DNA of 13,398 nucleotides from Saccoglossus kowalevskii. Its lineage: Eukaryota; Hemichordata; Enteropneusta; Harrimaniidae. Positions 8,360 through 13,398 of this stretch are shown in pieces. The stretch lies in NCBI RefSeq assembly GCF_000003605.2, contig NW_003147778.1:130596-143993 (forward strand). The letters are read 5' to 3'. The notes below the pieces were generated by a model. The model had not been told where the DNA came from and did not search any database. It saw only the letters and a list, made by a program, of their open reading frames with translations. Position 1 is the stretch's first letter, and each line of letters starts with the position of its first letter. The position numbers and the translations under genes are program-made.

Positions 8360-10280
8360 ATTGAATTGTAATAATACGCCATGTCATAAATTCTGGGAGT
8401 TTGAAAGCGTTTATATGGCAACACAGGGGCAAGTGCAGTTTAGTAGTTAGTAAAATAATATATCGTACTCTTTTGTATCTTTCAACGATGAACAACAGAC
8501 TATTCGTTTTTATTTGATTACAATAAAATATTTAATATTTTACAGAAAACACGTCAATGAGTTGTATGTATCAGTGCGTGTTGATGTTATTACATGTTAC
8601 AGCACATGGCCACAATCGGACGTATACCTGTGACAATACAGTCTGTATTACAGAGTCATTCGGAGTACTCAGTCAAATTTAGATCAATGCTTTGTTTGTA
8701 TTTCAAATGCCGTCAACTTTAGATAAAGAGAGCAATTTCCAACCACTTCCAAGCTGTCGGCTCCAATTGTAATGGTATGTATAACTTCAAGTGACGATGA
8801 CTTCTTGAAGTAACGTGAAAATAGTTCCGTGTCCTTGACGTGAGTTTTATGTTTTATTTAGCAGAGGAAATTGTGTTTCTGAAGTGGAAAACGTAGTTTA
8901 TACATATATATATGGTTTAAAACGACTACAAAATCAGCTCGATCTGCCACGCACAAGTCCAACCTGGATTTAGCTGGAACAAAATGGTAGAAACAAATAA
9001 ACAAATCAAAAATGTGTGTACAATAAAAGTTGCATATAAATTACTATTCTACATACGTTGTAAAGACCTGTTTACAGTACATCGTTTCGCTGAATCTCGA
9101 ATCAATAACATGATATTGTAGCGAGAATGGTTCACGTGTATGTATCAATACATAGCCCAGGAATCTTGAACAGTATACTTCAGACGGATTGTCTATTTAC
9201 CGTCTTAGACAAACACAAATCATTTTCCATCCACATGCGTGACAGACTGACACACAATTTCAAAGATAAAAACACACCTATAATGAAAGTTTTCAAGCGA
9301 CCCGGCGCGAAACTATACCCACTAGAATGTCAAAATTTATTTGTAATCACGATATCACTTAACAGTTCATGGGAACAGCAAACACAGACGTTCGCCTGCA
9401 ACCTCATTTATTTAATCTCGAAACTCTGGCTGGCCTCTACAACCATAATGGAACTTCAAATATGTGATCGACGATAAAACCTGAAAAAAAACTGAAAAAC
9501 AATTACAGCTACGGTGTAACTAAGGGTTAGAGATCATCGAGTGCCTGGCCATTCATAGTTGGCATTAACGATTTGTCAAAAAGGACTGTGTCAACAGTGA
9601 ATCAATACCTCATCAAGATAATAACACTGAAAAACCATAGACATATGAGGAAACACTAACCTATTAGTTATTACTTCTATGTATAACACGTTTATCCTCA
9701 AAACGTATTTACCAATCCGGGGTTGGTCGATGGCACCAATATGGTCCCTTTTTTTTTGTCAATTCATTTATGGGTAATCTACAAAAAGATTTATTGTTAT
9801 ATACTATGTTCAGCGGTTCCACCTGGTAGAAACGTTCTATTAACGATATTGTTATCATGGGGCCATATGGGGAACTTCCTAATGAGACGTACAGCTCAAT
9901 GGCTATTCGACAATGTCAATTTCCCGTATGTTACCAATAGTGTAACAAATAACCTGCAACAAACTGGGGGTTTGAAGTTATTCATTCATAATTCTTGCAA
10001 CCCGCATCACAACAAAAGATGTATTTATCATCTAAGCATCCAGGAGTTCTCAGATTTGTTCAGAGTAAATAACTTTAACTCGCCACGCTAGCAATGTAAT
10101 TTTCATACATTTTCATAAGTGGTCGACAATCAAATGAATAGAATTGTGTTTTTCAGAGATTCGATAAATATTAAATGAAGAACGGTTGTACGACCAGACA
10201 GAGTCGTCTAAGTGAACAACATTGTTTTCACTCACCCCCGTCACAAAGCAGCTTGTCGCTTGAGGGCGCGCATCAGGTTG
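8360..10280. other. No gene seen
   Basis: The longest frames are 116 codons (9127-9477, plus) and 122 codons (9723-10091, plus, whose first codon is TTG, with the first ATG at 9741). Both products are of random-looking composition, match nothing I know and are near the longest length chance would give. A short exon-like frame begins at 8707 (ATG, 20 codons) close to a GTATGT donor-like string at 8774-8779, too short to support. Confidence 0.5.
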
Positions 10281-10314
10281 TAATAATAACAATAATAATA
10301 ATAATGAATTTATT
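10281..10314 (-). mobile_element. Probable retroelement 3' tail with AAT microsatellite
   Basis: On the minus strand, AATAAA (10314-10309) is followed after a few bases by ATT repeats interrupted once by GTT (10304-10281). A polyadenylation-type signal running straight into a short trinucleotide tail is typical of the 3' end of many invertebrate non-LTR retrotransposons and of some SINEs. The body would lie at higher coordinates, from about 10315 to perhaps 10500, but no reverse transcriptase frame is visible, so any copy is 5'-truncated or decayed. A plain microsatellite next to a chance AATAAA is the alternative. Confidence 0.35.
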
Positions 10315-10379
10315 GCATCCTTAGAAATAATGTTCATTGATTGACAGCAATAAATTATTAGTAATAAAGTACAATACAT

Positions 10380-10720
10380 ATAAAACTAAAGTAAAATTAA
10401 AATGTCAGTTATTGTTATTTCTGATTTCAAATATTTTGTATAAGTATTCACCAACGTGTCTCATTAGTACTCCTTCTCTTGAACTCATAATATATTTAAA
10501 TATCTTTTCAATCCTTCTGGAATATTGATATTATCAAATAACTTTAATATGCCATGACTTTTTTTTTCAGGAAGAGGGAATACTGTCAGATATATTAGAT
10601 GGAGAGTTGGTCACGCGTCTTTGTCATTCCTGGAAATAAAACTACATCTAACAAAACACTAGATCTAAGACACTACAAGTACACTAGAAGTTTTGAATTA
10701 AAATGCCGGAATATAATATA
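10380..10720. other. No gene seen
   Basis: AT-rich with no supported frame. It may include the decayed body of the element whose tail is at 10281-10314. A T10 run lies at about 10559-10568. Confidence 0.5.
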
Positions 10721-10760
10721 TTGTTTGTTTGTTTTTTTGTTTTGTTTTTTGTTTTTTTTT
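10721..10760 (+). repeat. T/G low-complexity tract
   Basis: About 40 bases of T runs separated by single Gs (TTTG-type units growing to T9-T10). It could be the complement of a degraded poly(A) tail, but no element is recognisable next to it. Confidence 0.75.
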
Positions 10761-11900
10761 AAATAGCTTCAACTGTTATATAATGCATACGATACTTAAT
10801 AACATAAACAATGAAATGGGGACGTCTTTCCAACCATTTACAGGAAATCTTTCAAAAATTCTTTCCTAGGCTGCCTTCTTCATACAAGTTAAGTTCTACA
10901 GAAATCTCATCAAATCTAAGTTGTGCATTGAAATATAAATTTTACGTTTAATTCCCAAACTAGTGATATTCATCCCAGATGTCAAAAGAAAGATGGTTAT
11001 CCGAGTAGCCACTGAACACTCGAGACCATCGTGCGACGGATAATTATTTATTGGCGCAATGCCTATTGTTCGGGTTTTGTAGATGAAACTGGACTCATTA
11101 AATTGTTTTCTTTTACGTTTGTTCATTGTGGTCACTGTTTCGCGAAACAATACGTTTAAACAATCCGCAGAGAATGTAGTAGTGGGTTACTACCATTAGG
11201 GTGAATATTTTATCTCCATTAGTTGTTTCAAAAACACTACTAGTAGTAGCGTGTTCACACTGTACAAATGTATTTAGGAACAAATTGTATGACAATATTC
11301 CAAAACACTGCATTTTTTAAACGATCTCCATGTTTGTGGTTGTCCCGAATTCTGATGAATCTATGCATAATTGTTGTGGGTAACTATTCTATTCAAGCTC
11401 GGGAAAATATGAACGCACTTTAATATTCACCCCGATCAGTACAGTATGACTGTTGCAGTACTCCACAGGCCTTCGAATTGTGATGGAAGTGATATAAACA
11501 CGCTACAACTAATCACTTGGGAAATTAAACTGTGATGGTCCACGGTGTTTAGATTGTATATACACTTACATGCCCTTCAAATCCAGGCACTCGTTGTAGA
11601 TGTGTAGATGAATTGTTATCCTCTTCTCAGCGCATTCAGTGTACAGTAACGGCTTATATTATGCAAACCCCAGTAAATATAAGAAATTAAGCATAATCCG
11701 GTTATACATACACAGTTCTCAGAACAAATTCGTGTATTGGCAAATCTGCTTCGACGTATATACGACAGCGATTCTATGAGAAGGTCATGCCTTTGATGAT
11801 GTAGTTGTTTACAGCACTGAAATTCGCCAGTACACGACATAATGCAAGCTAATTTATAAAAAAAAACAGTTGCATAAAAACACTTGTAATATCATCAATG
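10761..11900. other. No gene seen
   Basis: Minus-strand frames of 84, 66 and 74 codons (10896-11150, 11113-11313, 11616-11840) are unrecognised and of chance length. A TGATGATG resembling a snoRNA C box near 11796 lacks a properly spaced D box. Confidence 0.55.
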
Positions 11901-11911
11901 ACATAAAAACT

Positions 11912-12078
11912 GTAACACACATCACACTAGACTAAAAACGCCCAAAATACGCTATATTTCTATAGTGACACGTCACACACAACAGATCTAGCTGAAATAG
12001 TAATATGTAACGTGTTACGCATTACACGCATTGGTGGTATAGTAACACGTCATGTATTACGTAAAATACGCGTATATA
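11912..12078. repeat. Nest of related 12-base dyads
   Basis: Three inverted repeats share the form GTRAC-NN-GTYAY: GTGACACGTCAC (11965-11976), GTAACGTGTTAC (12007-12018) and GTAACACGTCAT (12042-12053). The first two have perfect 5-base arms. A fourth, degenerate relative starts at 11912. AAAATACGC occurs at 11944-11952 and 12063-12071, each followed by TATAT with or without an extra G. Two further palindromes follow: TTACGTAA (12057-12064, the PAR-bZIP/E4BP4 core) and ATACGCGTAT (12066-12075). The whole may be about 1.5 diverged copies of a ~120-130 base unit, or a loose large palindrome centred near 12010. Confidence 0.45.
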
Positions 12079-12080
12079 CC

Positions 12081-12990
12081 GTGCATCTGTTGAATCACTT
12101 ACCCATTTTACCATAATTAGCTTACTTAAATTATCAATATATCCACTTCACCAAATGCTTCGTGAACTGAATAGGAATAGACCGCTTCTTGTCAGGCAAG
12201 AGATCGCCGGGATATAATCATTGACTTGCCGCACCATAATTGGCATATAATGGTAAATTCTATTCACAAGAGGTAGCTCAACACGCTCTGGTTATATAGA
12301 AATAAAAACGCGCCATCTTCTCTGTCAGAATGACTTAACAGCGCCCGCTACCCCATATGGATGGTGCAGTGTATGTAATTTTTGTTTTCATTTTCATTTT
12401 TTTTTTCTTGTGACCAAAAACAAAATAATAGACTTTCTCAAAAATTAGCTGTTATAAATACTTTTATAGTTTTCGAAGAAAGCTGTCGACCATTGATAAA
12501 TTGCTATCACATTTATGTCGCTGAAAATCATTTCATTTTCCTCGAACATAAATGCATGTAGTGCATTTTGAGTAAATACGCCCCACCGAATGTAATACAG
12601 TCAGGTTTTGAATACTTAGGCGTAGGTATACACACTCAAACATACACGTACACGCATATTTGTATTTTTACGTACTCCATTGGATTAACTTTTAATATAG
12701 TTGCGTTACGTTTGGATTTCATATACAATTGCTGGGTATTTGTTTTAAAGCGCCAGTAACAGCGACCCATGTGACATTATAACCACGTGTAAATTACATT
12801 GTGGGTACACACGAAATTCCAACGCGCTTTGCATGATGGTCAGTCATCTCTCTGTAATACATTGTATATAACTTTGTCTTTTCTGAGATTGAAATGATTG
12901 TTGATAAACTTTCATCAAAATCCAAATTATATTTTGTATAGGTCATAATATCAGAAAGCACGAATACTTGCTCACTTTGTATGGATCGTG
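12081..12990. other. No gene seen
   Basis: No supported frame; the 63-codon frame at 12568-12759 starts inside simple CA/TA-rich sequence. It holds a GCGCCATC at 12310-12317, whose minus-strand reading also resembles a YY1 site, a repeated ACCATAATTRGC string (about 12110 and 12233), and a T10 run at 12397-12406. Confidence 0.55.
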
Positions 12991-12991
12991 A

Positions 12992-12999
12992 TGACGTCA
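12992..12999. promoter_or_regulatory. Perfect CRE palindrome
   Basis: TGACGTCA is the full cyclic-AMP response element bound by CREB/ATF-type bZIP proteins. No TATA box or first exon is recognisable near it. An 8-base site like this is close to chance frequency in 13 kb. Confidence 0.25.
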
Positions 13000-13398
13000 A
13001 CGAACATTTTTGTTATTCTATATTTCTAGGGTGGATTAATTAAAAGATGACAATTTCTAATTGCTATTGACTCAATAGTAACAGCGCCTTTTTCTGAAAA
13101 GAGCCGCCAGACAATACAATTGAGGTTCGGCGTTTTAATGAAAAGAATGATTCCGGGGTAATATTTCAAATGCAATAAGGCAAATTGAAAGTGAAAATAC
13201 GCGAGTTCAAGTTGTTGTAAAGTGTTTGTTGTATCTAATCCATAACACCATCATTGTTAAGTAAGCTTGGGACGAAAAGGGTCGAAAATGTAGTTCATGT
13301 TCCATTGGCACTGTCAAGTTTATTCTATCTTCAAATCCTCATATAACACTACAAATCTACGAGTATTTTGGAATAAAATCTACTCAGATCACCAATTT
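13000..13398. other. No gene seen
   Basis: No open frame and no RNA gene to the end of the window. TAACAGCGCC at about 13079 matches a string near 12335, too short to interpret. Confidence 0.55.

Noticed and set aside
9517-9530. TAAGGGTTAG as telomere-like repeat
   Set aside because: It is a single degenerate unit with no tandem array.
9127-10091. The 116- and 122-codon plus-strand frames, and the 119-codon frame at 4619-4978, as genes
   Set aside because: Their lengths are close to the longest expected by chance at this base composition, the products match nothing I recognise, and the longest one begins at TTG rather than ATG.
5876-11813. Scattered TGTTTAC/GTAAACA forkhead-like sites
   Set aside because: About four are seen and about three expected by chance, so there is no enrichment.
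11796-11830. TGATGATG and CTGA as a C/D snoRNA
   Set aside because: The two boxes are under 20 bases apart, no terminal stem is visible and no second box pair follows.

Overview
This window reads as non-coding eukaryotic DNA, intergenic or intronic, that I cannot tie to any known gene. It is AT-rich (GC roughly mid-30s percent by eye). It carries TA, AAT and T/G simple repeats, long homopolymers (including G12, T11 and A11) and many splice-like signals. I see no operon structure, ribosome binding sites, tRNA, rRNA or CRISPR array. CpG dinucleotides are fairly common, which argues against a vertebrate genome. An invertebrate animal is my best guess, but a plant, alga or protist cannot be excluded. 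The longest open frames (116-122 codons) are about what chance predicts: at ~37% GC a stop occurs about once per 15 codons, so the longest stop-free run over six frames of 13.4 kb should be near 107 codons. No translated frame matches a family I recognise.

Layout. 1-1060: no gene, apart from a weak 77-codon frame at 666-899. 1061-1462 (minus): the best splice-consistent coding candidate, two in-phase segments around a 138-base GT-AG interval. 1463-2880: empty AT-rich DNA. 2880-4170: a CpG-richer stretch with exon-like open pieces, GCCAGGTAA motifs that look like splice donors, two TATA-type core promoter candidates and a possible retroelement relic. 4170-5520: a G12 tract, paired octamer-like sites and a short diverged repeat. 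5521-5736: a small frame with an N-terminal hydrophobic segment. 5740-7500: no gene, but a CTCF-like site. 7500-8360: a second CpG-richer stretch with a CArG box and a cluster of TTACGGT motifs, including a repeated 15-mer. 8360-10280: no gene. 10281-10380: a probable minus-strand retroelement tail. 10380-11900: no gene. 11900-12080: a compact nest of related 12-base dyads. 12080-13398: no gene, one perfect CRE palindrome.

I do not see a new biological system here. The items most worth testing are the dyad nest at 11912-12078, the TTACGGT cluster at 7607-8357, the two-exon model at 1061-1462 and the GCGCCATC/CTCF-like sites. All are motif-level observations made after the fact, without alignments, so confidence is low throughout.
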